Positions 48,673 to 60,095 of a stretch of 64,000 nt of DNA are shown here, piece by piece. The stretch comes from Heligmosomoides polygyrus polygyrus. Lineage: Eukaryota > Nematoda > Chromadorea > Rhabditida > Heligmosomidae. Each line of letters starts with the position of its first letter. Position 1 is the stretch's first letter. Location of the stretch: positions 11,780,001 to 11,844,000 of the forward strand of contig OX377202.1 in the NCBI GenBank assembly GCA_947396885.1, given 5' to 3'. Position numbers and translations under genes: made by a program. The notes beneath the pieces are model-generated. The model searched no databases, was not told where the DNA came from, and was given only the letters and a program-made list of their open reading frames with translations.

Positions 48673-49460
48673 TATACAATTTCACGTCGAATTGGACACT
48701 TCTAAGCTGGCCTATGAACTTTGAAATTAAATTGAACTTCTTCCGAATCGAGACGAGCTTCTTACAGGTTAGACCAAAGACTCTCCAAGATGGTTAGGAT
48801 GGTTTTTTGTTCAAGGAAAACTTAGAATAACTTTTTTTGCAATTTTTTAACTACAGCTGCCCGAATGAGTGAAATAATATTATAAAATTTTTATTTCTTG
48901 AAAAAAAAATTAAAATTGTGTTAGGGCGCAACAAAACCGCAATCATGTCCTGCATCAAAAGGCTGGATCGCGCCATGCACTCAAAAAGTTCAACGCAACC
49001 TTTATTTGATTGATAGTGTAAATACTGCTTACATGCAGCAAGAAAGTTAGGATATGTGTTTTTGTAATTGTTTGTGTTACACCGTTTGTAGGTGAGACTG
49101 CATGCAAACAGAAATATTGCTATCAATCGAATGAAAATCGCGAAATTTCGTACGGGGCATGGAGCAATCCCTGTTTTGGCTATATAAAATGGCCGCCTTC
49201 CTGCTCTTCAAAACAAATTTTAACTCATTGTTTTTCCTCAAAAATAAAATTGTTATAAAACTTCAAACTATGTGTTCTTTTATTGGGAAGTAAATTAAGG
49301 CTTCAAAGAAGGTTATACTAAAATTGTCCTTGAACAAAAAATTATTTTAACATTTTTTGGAGAGTGTCTAATTTAATGTAAAAGAAGCTCATTTTGTCGT
49401 GGATTTGAAAAGTCTTAGGTTAGCTTAGAAGAGTGTCGAATTCGACGCGAAAATGGTATA
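48673..49460. mobile_element. N-family foldback element inside the LINE
   Basis: TATACAATTTCACGTCGAAT mirrors AATTCGACGCGAAAATGGTA + TA. LINE coding text stops at its left edge and resumes beyond its right edge. Confidence 0.75.
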
Positions 49461-51566
49461 AATGTGGTGCAAATGGTATGCCTATAATGGTATGCCTATT
49501 TTCAGAACTTCCAGGATGGAGCAGCTTCGTCTTAGGTGAGGAGAGTGTAAGCTTCCATGTCGCCGACCATTCCAACGCTGTTGTAGATGTTTATATCGTC
49601 CACAAAGATTTTGCAAGACACATTATACCTTTGAATTACTTCTGGTATTTCGGAAGTATATATAGTAAAAGAATAGAAGACAAAACTCCACCTTGCGGTA
49701 CTCCATTTGTAACTGGATATGATTCTGACAATAAGTCATTGATTCTTAGTTGAAAGGACTTTCCTGTTACATACCGTTTTCAAGTCGAAATGGACACTTT
49801 TCACGTCAAATTGGACACTCTTCTAAGCTTGCCTAAGACTTTTCAAATCTAAGCGAACTCTTCCAAATCGAAATGTGCTTATTCTACATTAAACTAGATA
49901 CTTCAAAAATGTTAGAGTAATTTTTTGTTCAAGGATAATTTTAGTATAACTTTCTTTGAAGTTTTAATTCATCTACCCAATAACGAACACCTTGTTAGAA
50001 ATTTTATAAAAATTTTATTTTTTGAGAAAAAGCAATGATTCCAAGCTGGTTGTGAGGAGAAGAAGGCGGCTGTTTTCTATTACCAAAACGGAGATTGTGC
50101 CGTGCTCTCATCCGAACCTTCACGATTTTTATTCGATTGATAGCTAAATTTTTGTTTACATGCAGTTTCACACCTGCAAGCGGCGCAATATAAACAATTG
50201 TAAAAAGAACACACATCTCCTGACTTTCTTACTGCATGTAAGCAGTATTTACACTATCAGTCAGATAAACATTGCGATTTGCTTTTCGAATGCATGACGA
50301 GATCCAGTCCTTCAATGCACTAAATCATTGCTGCCTTGCTGCGCTTTAGGACAAAATTTAATTTATTATTTTCTCAAAAAATAAAATTTTTATGAAATCA
50401 TTACTCATCTTCGGGCCGGTAAACTAAAAAATTTCAAAGAATGTTATATCAAACTTCTCTATTATATATGGTGGGATTTTCTTTAAACAAAAAATTATTC
50501 AACCAGGTTCAATCCTAAGGCGGGGGGAGGGGGGGGGAACTCCATAGTCACCGATAAATATGTAGTGCTTACTCATATAACATAGCATATAAAAGTGCTT
50601 ACCTGGCGCCCTGACGTGAAAACAGCTGGTCTCGTCGTCGAAATATTAAAAAAAATTTGTTGCAAAGGCATGAAAAGCCTGCAGTGGGCCAGGTGCCTTC
50701 CCCCCCCACTTTGGGATTGCACCTTCAACCATCTTAATGAATCTGTACTTTAACCTGCCTAAAGGTCATTTCATTTTAGGGCGCGTGCGGCGCAGTAGGA
50801 GGAGGTGCCGGCCAACGCGTGCACCCGATACCAGGTTCCTGGTTCGGTCCAGGGGTACACACAAAATTCTGTGAAATTTTTTAACGGAAAATTTTCGTTA
50901 AATTTCCGGTGAATCGTTAAATTTCGTTAAAAATGCCGTTAGCTGCAACTCATTATTTCAAGTGGAAAAACCCAAGGCAAACCTTCTACGTTTCAACTTC
51001 AAGAGAACTTCAAGAGCTAAAGTTCAAGGAATGGAGTGTAATACTACAATGTAAATTAATCAATTGAACATCAACAAACATAAAAAAATAGAGAAGCTCT
51101 CAGCAAAAAATTACCCACAGTTGTAGAGTAAGAACAGCTATGGATTTATCATTGATGATGACCACCGACAGGGCATCTTAAAATGTGTCACCGGGCAGAA
51201 CCCAGATTCCCCCTTCCCTCCTTTCCTAGTTCTTTGCAAAGCTGTTCTGTGTGACTGTTCTACGAGCATATACAATCTCGATGCGGGCACCAGCCCGCTA
51301 GTACAGAAAGAGTTAATAAAAAATACAATTAAAAGTCCATCCGTGGCATGAAAGCCCATCAGTGACATGTTAACACGTTGTCAAACACACGATTTTCAAG
51401 TGCTTGGTGTGTGGGACCAATCCATTTTTTTGCAACGTCGGGACCATGATGCGGCATCGTGTCACACCGTCCCACACTGCCGAAAAGGTGTGACACGTCG
51501 TTAACGTGTTAACGTTCGCGATAAATAGCTTTTCTAATTTTTGTTAGAAGCGTTTTTCTAAAATCT

Positions 51567-51735
51567 TTAAATACGTCCAGCAGCCGAAAACATTCTCTCC
51601 GTCTCCACTGTTCTAGGTGGCTGGCAAACGTATTCTGGGACAAACAACGCCAAGTGAGGATAGCATATCTTATGAGGGGTTAGATCAGTACTTAGTGGAT
51701 TCGTTGACGTGCTTGCTGGCTCGGCGAAGAAATTT
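51567..51735 (-). pseudogene. hAT transposase C-terminal fragment
   Basis: The - strand reads YPHLALFVPEYVCQPP, then RTVETERMFSAAGRI. The hAT dimerisation region has the pattern YPxLxxLAxxxLxIPxTSxxSERxFSxAG. Only this end of the transposase is left, so the copy needs a transposase from elsewhere. Confidence 0.85.
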
Positions 51736-51746
51736 CTAGCTCCAAA

Positions 51747-52040
51747 ATGCATTAAAGGATAAGGATAAAGGACAGCGTTACTCAATCCCCTTTGGTATGC
51801 GCCACGCATTCCACTTCTAAGGATATCCTGAAGGCGATTTGATTGCGTATTGGGCCGTAAAATGACTTGTGGTAGCCAGCCGATGAAGAACTCAGCGCCC
51901 TTTCCTTCCCAGATAACTCTGGTATCAATTCTCCGACACTGGAGGGATGGAAGGTTTGATTGGCCTGGGCGGGAAATCCGAACCAGAAAACTGGTATCGG
52001 GTGCACGCGAGCATCTCCTCCGACTGCTCTACACGTGCCC
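51747..52040 (-). mobile_element. SINE inside hAT copy 2
   Basis: Tail GGATAAGGATAAAGGACAGC at the left, head CTCCGACTGCTCTACACG at the right. Flanks CCAAAATGCATTA and CCAAAACGCATTA form a target duplication with one mismatch. The position in the hAT matches the SINE in copy 1. Confidence 0.9.
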
Positions 52041-52739
52041 CAAAACGCATTATTTCCAAAATGCCAAACAAATTCATGAAAATATTAAAATATTCTTGCT
52101 GACAACAATAGTTTCTTCAGGAGCAGTCCTAATCGGGGGGGATGAGAGGTGATAAACTCACTGAGAAAAACGTCCGTTAAAAAATCCGTTAAACTTCTAA
52201 AAATTCTCGTTAAATCGTTAAGCCAGATTTTACCGAAAAATGCCGTTTATTCGTTAAATTCGTTAAATCGTTAACCGTTAAATGTGCACCCCTGGTTCGG
52301 ACTTCCCGCCCTCCATCCCTTTGGGGTTGTCGAATTGGTGCCAGAGTCATGTGGGAAGGATAAAGCGCTGACTTGTTCATCAGCTGGCCACCACAAGTCA
52401 TTGTATGGCCAAATACGCATTCAAATCGCCTCCACGACATCCCGTAGAAGTAGATTGCGTGGCACATCCAAAAGGGATTGAGTAACGTCGCACTTTATCC
52501 TTTTTAAGGTCATTTCGATTTGGAAGAGTTCGCTTTGATTTCCAAAGTCTTCACCTAGCTTAGAAGAGTGTCCAATTTGATTCGAAAAGTGCCAAATCGA
52601 CGTGGAAATGGTATATAACCTTTTGTTCAGTTAACTACTCTAGGGTGCAAGCCTATTCTGTGATATGATGTCAACACTGACCCGATGACGTCTAAGGGTA
52701 ACGATTCGAAAACGTGATACCCTAGCTAGGACGTCTCGT

Positions 52740-52835
52740 TGGTTGGCCTGGCTGATAGATCTGAACCAATAACTTGGAATCGGGTCCACCCGCATGTCGG
52801 CGCCTCCTCCGACTGCACTACCATGTGCTCCATCA
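52740..52835 (-). mobile_element. SINE head fragment
   Basis: GGTTGGCCTGGC, AACTTGGAATCGGGTCCACC and GGCGCCTCCTCCGACTGCAC match the SINE head. It abuts the GC-rich island. Confidence 0.75.
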
Positions 52836-52849
52836 ATCCATTGTATCTA

Positions 52850-53420
52850 CTCCGTGAGCCGAGCCCGACATCCGGCCGGTCGGTGCTCGGGGGATTTTGA
52901 ATTCGCTCGCGCTACCGTACTGCGGCCGGGGCGCCTGGCCCGCAGCCAGCCGTCCTGCGGATCTAAGCGGCCGATCGATACCGGCCGCAGATGATTTCGG
53001 CGTCGATCGATCGCTTCGACGGTGCGGCCGTATTGAAGGTGTGGTCGCTGCGGTCGGTGGCCGTCGGTGATCGCGGCCGGCCGACCCGCGACGTCCCGGC
53101 GGCCCCCGGCCCCGGCTAGTGGTCCCTTCCCGTCACCGGGTGGTACCAGTCGTCATCGTCGCCGCTCGGCTCTCCGCCGGTCGGACTCCTCCGGGCGTGA
53201 GCTCGAGTCTTCTGAAGAGCCGACGCCCGTCCGTCCCGGCCCCAGCTGACATCCGCCCGAAGCCCCGTCGCAGCTGTAGCATTCCGGCAACCCGCATCGA
53301 TTTTCCTTCCCCCGGGGGTGTTCGGTGGGCGCCGCGTGACCTGCGCCACAGGCGGACGAGGCGCGTCTGGCTGTCAGACGACGGCTTCCATGAGCTTAAT
53401 CCTCGGCGTCGGTCGACGTG
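52850..53420. promoter_or_regulatory. GC- and CpG-rich island, candidate promoter or first exon
   Basis: Composition changes abruptly to clearly GC-rich with many CpG dinucleotides (for example CGCGGCCGGCCGACCCGCGA), unlike both flanks. Frames are open on both strands, as GC-rich DNA allows, so none can be chosen. It could serve the Fizzy-related gene downstream on + or an unseen - strand gene ending at 45057. Confidence 0.45.
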
Positions 53421-53554
53421 TCTGGGCTCACTCTGTTGCTCTTCTATATAGTCCTGACGTTCCGTGGTGTATACATTTCTTCAGATTTCGTCGTGGGCTC
53501 AGTCATCGCCATTAACGGACAATAACTCCGTTACTGTTGCATTTTACACTGTTC

Positions 53555-53925
53555 GATACACTTACAACGGGAGAAAACCGTAGGAGTTGTCTACCGTAAT
53601 TTCGAAGTGAAATTCAGGAAAGTCGCTGCGGTATTACGCAGTTGTTTATCCCTGTCCTAGTCAGTCGTCGCGGCTCACGATATTTGCAACATTTTCTTCA
53701 GTTCTGTTGGTGAAAGGGAATACAAAATAGAATGAAGAGTAGGAGACGAAGTAGCAGTTGAATACTCAGGACTGAAGAAAAAGTGCCAATAGCAGGAGCC
53801 GCGGTGACTGATTAAGACGGGGATAAACAACAGCGTAGTTCCGTAACGATTTTCCTTATCTTCACATCGAAATTGCGGTGGACAACTCCTACGGGTTTTT
53901 TTTCGGTTGTAAGTGTATCAACGAA
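53555..53925. mobile_element. Foldback element
   Basis: ACACTTACAACGGGAGAAAA mirrors TTTTTTCGGTTGTAAGTGTA. Inner arms pair through TGTTTATCCCTGTC / GACGGGGATAAACAAC. A related half-copy lies around 55460-55790. Confidence 0.8.
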
Positions 53926-54654
53926 TGCATTTTACTTATAAGTATCGTGACATAGGTTTCATTTCGGACGCTGAACATACGTTCAATGAATGCTTCGTCC
54001 AGCTACCTAATCCTACGTCCAAGTGTCCAAGTTCGTCTTTCGATAAACCTTGGCATGTGCAATCCCAGTTGGTGGTGGCCACTCTTAAACCATTTCATAA
54101 GATCTGAATATGTGCAGAACTGAAATAAATTAAGCTTATCCTTAGAAAACAACTGTACTAATGAAATCAAAATAAATAGCACAGAAAACAAGAGAATGTA
54201 TAACATTTGTGGGCTGGTGGTGCAATCCTAGTTGGTGGTGGCCGCTCATAAACGATTTCCCGGCATAGCGAAACACACTAAATGAGCAACGTGTCGAAAT
54301 AAGTAGACTATGCCAACTTTATTGCCCAGATAGGCTCAGCTTCCGAGTTCCTAGTCGGGAGAAGGGAATCTAAAGAGGACCATTCTCGGTGCAAATCTGG
54401 TAAGGGAGGACACCTAGTCATTTGCAAACGTCCCGATCAATCTAATGTTCGTGTTTTTTGTTATCGTGATCTCCTTTTTCTATTATCGTGATCTCCTTAA
54501 TTCACTAGTTTCCTAAGGAGTAAGGAGTAAGTTCAACATATTTCAGTAATGAACACATTCAGTTCTTATGAAACCGTTTAAAAGTGGCCACCACCAACTG
54601 CGATTGCACCCGGAATTTTGCAAACGTCCTTCTTGCCTTTTGCAATGGTTCTTG

Positions 54655-55190
54655 GTGCAATCCCTGTCAGGGGGGGGGGGGGCAGTCCATTTCAACTTCT
54701 AAAGAAATGCAACATGCACCACAACATATGAATATGTATAAATATGCTTACATTATCCATTGCTGTCCTTCCAAAATCAGCTTTCTAAATTGCTTTCCTA
54801 GTCGGGGGGAGGGAGTAATGAAAACACAGCAAATTGATCAGAAGCCTGTAACAATTACAATACTATAAAACCACGAAAACACGTTAAAGCAACGTTATTA
54901 CCTTAATCAATTAGTGCATAGCGGTTTGCGATTTCTTTTCAAAGCAAATAGAGTTTTGGATCACAACCGTGCTGCAAGTGCATAGTGCCCCCCCCCCCCC
55001 TCCTCCACCGTGCATAGTCCCATATTAAAACTTTTTCAATGTTTCAGCGGAACACTCGGACATTTCCAAGGGAGGGGATCAGGTAAGTTAAGGCATTCAT
55101 ATGTTGTATTGCATGTTGTATGTACACATGCGTAGCTATCGTTAACAATTCATAATGGACGCCCCCCCCCCCCCGACAGGGATTGCACCT
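54655..55190. mobile_element. Foldback with G-run/C-run arms
   Basis: GGTGCAATCCCTGTCAGGGG and a long G-run mirror a C-run and CCGACAGGGATTGCACC at the right. A C-run also lies in the interior near 54990. Confidence 0.82.
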
Positions 55191-55340
55191 GGTTCTTTTT
55201 ACAAATGATTAAAGGGTGAAGTACATTGTCCTGCTTGTGTCCAGAACGTTGATTTTGGTGTCTTGGCCTGCTTTTGTTTCACTTTACTGATTTTATCCGT
55301 TTTATAGTACTTGAGGATAGTGTTTGATGAGCTTACAACA

Positions 55341-55456
55341 GGGGCCGTATGCTCGTGCTCCCCCGTTGGGGGAGAACCAATCAATATCAGCATATTTTAT
55401 CACACCCCGATCCCCATCGGGGGAGACTCGAGGTAGACGAGCATACGGCCCCAGGA
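55341..55456. mobile_element. Palindromic MITE, family C
   Basis: GGGGCCGTATGCTCGTGCTC mirrors GACGAGCATACGGCCCC; the centre AATATCAGCATATTTTATCA matches the 43968 copy. Confidence 0.85.
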
Positions 55457-56077
55457 AAAGAACCTGTCTGAGTTATTCACCGTAGTTTCGAGTGAAATTC
55501 AGGGAAATCGTTACGGGACCCATTGCCTATTCCTCTGCTAATCAGACGCTGCAACTAGTGATATTCGCTTTTATGCTTCTCCGGCGCAGATAGGATCGGG
55601 GAGGCTTCTGATGGGCAGAAATTCCCATAGAACGTCGTTAATGTCCTTCATCCCTGGCTCCAACGCCAACGTATAAAGCCTGTAGTAAGGGCGTTCCATG
55701 ATTAATAAAAACCACTGGATCGCGCGGCTGTGGGCGTTGCACCCCGGATAATTCGGACGGGTTTTTTCCGGTTGTAGGTGTATCGGCGAGTCTTTAAGGT
55801 TACCAGTTCTCGGTGCAGATCTAGTAAGGGATCCTTCCTTGCTAGATTTGCACCGGTCTTTTTTAGATTCCCCTCCCTCGACTACGAACTCGGAAGAACT
55901 GAGTCTATCTGGGCAACCAGGTTTGGAGTAGTTTATGTAGTTCTGTGTGTTATTGCCACTTTATTGTATTTCGTTATGTCGGAAATGGTGTCTTGGCGTG
56001 TTTTTGCTTCACTTTTTTCAACAGTTCAACGGGAAATCGTTTAAGAGCTGCCACCACCAACTAGGATTGCGCCCCTT

Positions 56078-56920
56078 GGCATATTTATTTATTTATTTTG
56101 TACGTGGAGAGCCGCGCGGGCAAACAATTCAGGTACGGTTAACAAACAGCTTGCAAAACAACAGTGAACAAAACAATTTGAAGTCATCAAACGGACACAC
56201 TAACTAAGCGTCCTGGAGGTACCTGTCAACGAGTTTTTTGTACTGCCTCAAGAAGCTAGGTAGAACGTTTTTCCTTGAGAGCTTCAAAAACTCGGTTCCT
56301 GCTCGTTTAGTAAAGAAACTTAGTCTTACACTAAATTTGGCACATGGGGTTCTGATCTTCCGCGGGCCACTTCTCTTGATACAAGCAGAAACCGAATAGA
56401 ATTACCATCTTATAAACCATGGCAAGGTCATCTTCCTATGGAGCGCAAGTGTAGGCAGGTTATATACTGTATTTCTTCTAGTAGCCGAAGGAATCCTGGG
56501 GCTGGATTCATCAACGACTTACAGAGATTTGACAGAGAAATTACAGCGGGAACTCCTGAAAAAACGCGAATTAACGCGACTTATCAGCAAGCGATATGGT
56601 GAAATGTTGGCCTTATCAGGATTTTCCGCTGTAATTTCTCTGTCAAATCTCTGTAAGTCCTTGATGGATCCGTCTCTGATGTAATCGTATCCGTGCACCC
56701 TTGTCCAGAATTTTCCTGTGAAACTGTTTTGAACGGTTTCTAGCCTGGCAGTTTCTCTTTTAGACCTGGGACTAAATACAGTGGTGACGTGCTCTAGTTT
56801 GGGTCTCACATAGGACTTTAAAGCGAGAATCAAATGGTTCACAGAGTTTGTTCGCAAAGAAGGTCTGAAAAGGTTGTGCACCTTGCAATTAGCCTTCTTT
56901 GCTATTATTTCATAGTGCAC
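56078..56920 (-). pseudogene. CR1-like LINE relic (copy 4) with nested palindrome
   Basis: The - strand gives KANCKVHNLFRP, SYVRPKLEHVTTVFSPRSKR and VQNSFTGKFWTRVHGYDY, then a family B palindrome interrupts it (56502-56677), then the reading resumes as IPSATRRNTVYNLPTL. An ATAA-repeat tail lies at 56084-56102. Confidence 0.87.
56502..56677. mobile_element. Palindromic MITE, family B, inside a LINE
   Basis: GGGGCTGGATTCATCAACGA mirrors GTCCTTGATGGATCC. Arms ACTTACAGAGATTTGACAGA / TCTGTCAAATCTCTGTAAGT are perfect. Confidence 0.85.
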
Positions 56921-56954
56921 CTTGAATTACAGTTTTGTGCATATTGATTTCAGA

Positions 56955-57515
56955 CCGATGTTGTCTTGCTGAGCTGGTAGCCAAGGTTGGTCTCACGTTT
57001 ATTGAACTCGACCTACGTTTCGGCAACATCGCGTTCTTCAGGGCCTGAAAAAGTCGAAAAACATTTATGAATTTGTCCTCCCGAACGCCATCTCATCCTA
57101 CAAAGTCTCCCTTAAGGGTAGTACTCTGCAGGATGAAGTGGTGTTTGGGAGGACAGTTTCATAAATATACTTTAAATTTATGGAGAAATAATATCAAACC
57201 TAAATGGTTTGTTTCGCCACCTCCCTTCAGACAAACCGTTTTTATTATAACACCTCCTCGGTGGCTCATCAGTGAAGAAGGAGGTGTTATAATTTCATTA
57301 TTATATTTTATGTTCTTAGATTTTATTTTTTAATTTTATTTATTATTCATTATTTTTTTATTTTTTTATTATGTTTTATTTTATTTTACTTTATTTTATA
57401 TTGTTGTTTTCCGACTGTTGAGCCTCTGACGAACGCGAGGTCGCCAAAACGTAAGCCGAGTTAAGTAAACATGATACCTACCTTGGCTATCAGCTCAACA
57501 AGACAATATCGGCCC
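56955..57515. mobile_element. Foldback with GAAACGT/CTGA-GA motifs in its arms
   Basis: GTTGTCTTGCTGAGCTGGTA mirrors TATCAGCTCAACAAGACAAT. Each arm has a CTGAMGAAC...AAACGT block. The middle contains an AT-rich tract and a small hairpin near 57247-57291. Confidence 0.75.
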
Positions 57516-58078
57516 TAAGTGAGAGGCTGATGACCTTGGTGCAGGTTATTTTGGTCGCTCTTCGCAGCTTGGATGCATGGACGCACACAGAATGACGGGA
57601 ACTTGCTGTATGTTCACTGAGAAGGCGGAATTCTGGTCACCTGCCATTTGTCATCAAAACTGTTACTCAGAAGTTGGAGCCAAAAACGTTCTTGATCATC
57701 ACATGTTACTCTAATAGAATACTTGTATGATTGCGTTGTATTATGGACTTTTAAGAGGAGTAATTTCTTTAACTTACGCCTTCTCGTTGGCCGTCGAAAA
57801 AGGCACCATTTAGTCACATGCATGAGATGGTAAACTGTAGTCGGGTCTCTCTCTCTGTCTCTTAATGATTCCTACTCAAGGTCATGGAGGCAATACAAAA
57901 TGCATATTGATGGGTATTTACAGTAAGTTTCTTACTCCTTAAGTTTGTTCGATTACATTGTTACAGTAGTTATATGCGCATACTTGTTCTACTAATGATA
58001 TGAGTGTTCGGATAAGCTTTTTTTCATTTTTGATTTTTTTTTTGCGTGGATCGGTGCAATCCCGATGAGGGGTTCACC

Positions 58079-58292
58079 TTAGGGCCTGTTCATACTTCGC
58101 GACAGGAGCGACTGGGGCGACGGACATAGTGTGGTGTACGTAAATAATTGCGTACTCCACACTCCGTCCGCGACGAATGTAGTGTGAAATGCGTAATTAT
58201 TTACGTACACCACACTACATCCGTCGCCCCAGTCGCTGCAGTCGCTCTTGTCGCTTTTGTCGCTTTTGTCGCGAAGTATGAACGAGCCCTTA
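58079..58292. mobile_element. Palindromic MITE, family A, near intact
   Basis: GGGCCTGTTCATACTTCGCG mirrors CGCGAAGTATGAACGAGCCC, with TTA on both sides; very similar to 43459-43692. Confidence 0.88.
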
Positions 58293-58823
58293 TAACAGGA
58301 TGCATTCTACCCCTTCGTCCTTTTGGTGTGTTCACCCCCTCCCACAAACCCATAGGCTTCTTCGAAAGTTTGGTGGCTGCCCCACGTTGTACATTACGTT
58401 GCATGTGTTTGCATTTCAACTATTATTTAAATGTGTGTAAAAGGTTGTTGTAATTGCACCTGGATTTCTACATACACATAAATAAATAAACATTTTGGCA
58501 CTTTTCGGGTTATTGCCCCATGCCCGTTCAAGGTGACTATGTTCCCTTATTTCTGCACATAATTTTGCTTCTTATTGTTGTATATTGCTATTGCTGACAC
58601 CAGTGCGAAGCTCAGAACGCGCAGATAGCGTGTCCGTGGGGCTACTGCGTCGAGTTTGGAAACGGCGCCTTGTATTGATATGATGTCTTTGTCCTTATCG
58701 GTGGCGAGCCGTTGCCTTTGTTTAGGCTTGAACCAGCACACAACGCTTATCACCCGTTAGGTGGACCACAGCTTTGTGAGTAAATGCCATATTGTGTGTG
58801 TACAGGACCATTTAGCCTATGCA

Positions 58824-59069
58824 GGGCCGGATTCAACAACGCTTATAGCCGTGGGTATGCGGAGTGTGGGGTAGACGTACCCACGCTGAGGCATTCATGT
58901 TCCGGATTCATCAACGACTTACAGCAATTTAACAGAGAAATTACAGCCGAAATTCTTGGTAGCACGGCTTATCGCTCACCATATCGCTTGATAAGCCGTG
59001 CTATCAGGGATTTCGGCTGTAATTTTCTCTGTTAAATTGCTGTGTCGTTGATCAATCCGACCCATGCCA
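58824..59069. mobile_element. Two family B palindromes, one inside another
   Basis: The outer part GGGCCGGATTCAACAACGCT carries CGTGGGTATGCGG; the inner one starts TCCGGATTCATCAACGACTT at about 58900 and folds through ACAGCCGAAATTCTTGGTAG and its complement. Confidence 0.75.
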
Positions 59070-59714
59070 AACTTTCCCGCCACATCGTGGGTATATCAGT
59101 GGGTAGAGAATACTTGACGATCGCCATGGGTGTGACCGCAACGCTCGTCAAGCGGACCCGCTAGAATTTCGCACCCCATTGACAAAATGGCGCTCCAGTG
59201 AGATCAGCTGCTCGCGCGAGAGGTTGACAATTTCTTTCCGTTTTTCTAGGACATAACGAGATCTTGTGGCAGGACCCCTCTTGGTTTGTTCTCCTTTCTA
59301 TTCGTCATTCTCTGGGTGTTTGTTATCGCATCTACTTTCTAATCATTCTATTACACTTTGGTCTGGATCGTTAGCCAATGTCATATGGATGTCATTCTAT
59401 ACTGTTTCTAATTGTTCTTTACATGGATTTTAGCCATACAATAAATAATAATAATTATTATTATTATCTGAATCTACGTTGGATCCAATGTCTAGTTGAT
59501 AAACGTTCAGTTGTGTGTTGATACGATAATTGGTACCTTCTAGTGGCGCTGATGTCATCACAAGGATTATAAATTCACTTTTTTTTTTAATTTTTAAATT
59601 TAAAAAAATTATAAATTCAATAAATTCGCTTTTCTCACAGTCGTTTAGATTCCAAAAACAAAAGCAGGACGGTCTTTTTCTATTGAAGTACGAAATCCGT
59701 CCTGCTTTCGTTTT

Positions 59715-60095
59715 TGACTAATACGATTTCGGCGAACACACTACCGAAAGATTACCGTATCCTTTAGGCGTCAGAAAAGCGCGTTCGTGCAATCACACAC
59801 ATCCGCTACCGGTGCTTCATAAACGAACACGCCGCCCTGTGTGCCTAGGAGTTCAGCACACATGCCGACCACGTTGCCAGCGTGCCTTGGACGACACTAC
59901 ATGTTCGGCACGTCTATTGAACTCCTAGGCACGCTGGGCGATGTGTTTGGCACATCTACTGAACTCCTAGGCACGCTGGGCGACATGTTCGTCTATGAAG
60001 CACTGGTAGCGCATGTGTGTCGAACGCACTTTTCTGACGTCTAAAGGATACTGTAGCCATTCGGTAGTGTGTTCGCCGAAATCGTATTAGTTCGT
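59715..60095. mobile_element. Foldback element with an internal 41-bp duplication
   Basis: CTAATACGATTTCGGCGAAC mirrors GTTCGCCGAAATCGTATTAG. Arms pair for about 150 bp. A 41-base unit containing GAACTCCTAGGCACGCTGGG occurs twice in tandem at 59915-59995. A 160-base AT-rich stretch with a GCAGGACGG hairpin precedes it. Confidence 0.85.

Larger units (their letters stand above)
46793..49770 (-). pseudogene. CR1-like LINE relic (copy 3), broken by three insertions
   Basis: Coding remains continue across the insertions on the - strand: GVPQGGVLS and FVDDINIYN (49770-49520), then SIVRDLGFL...KANRTIHNLF (48683-48455), then [15 protein letters not shown] to the end (47341-47077). The 3' end has mini-hairpin CGTGAAATTCACG and an ATAA tail at 46793-46815. 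Gaps are filled by an N element, a small palindrome and a 1.05 kb palindrome. Confidence 0.87.
50857..52293 (-). mobile_element. hAT-type DNA transposon, non-autonomous (copy 2)
   Basis: Ends CAGGGGTACACAC and TGTGCACCCCTG. The flanking 8-mers GTTCGGTC and GTTCGGAC differ by one base. It is the reverse-oriented relative of 28197-29517, with the same TTAACG subterminal repeats and the same internal SINE position. Confidence 0.9.
50776..52505 (+). mobile_element. SINE copy split by a hAT insertion
   Basis: The head GCGTGCGGCGCAGTAGGAGG runs to CCTGGTTCGGTC at 50856; the body resumes after the hAT at GTTCGGACTTCCCGCC (52294) and ends in TTATCC. AAGGTCATTTC(A/G)-type sequence flanks both SINE ends as a target duplication. 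Confidence 0.88.
49765..52622. mobile_element. N-family element holding a four-level nest
   Basis: The left end (CATACCGTTTTCAAGTCGAA) and right end (GTGGAAATGGTATATAACC) are inverted relatives. Inside is a SINE (50776-52505), inside that a hAT element (50857-52293), and inside that another SINE (51747-52040). Confidence 0.72.
54057..56080. mobile_element. Nested foldbacks with GGTGCAATCC ends
   Basis: The outer ends GCAATCCCAGTTGGTGGTGG and CCACCACCAACTAGGATTGC mirror each other. Inside lie a similar element (about 54217-54611), a G-run element (54655-55190) and a family C palindrome (55341-55456). Confidence 0.65.

Noticed and set aside
53067..53249. Arg/Ser-rich protein in the GC-rich island
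   Set aside because: Several frames on both strands are equally open because of base composition, so no frame can be preferred.
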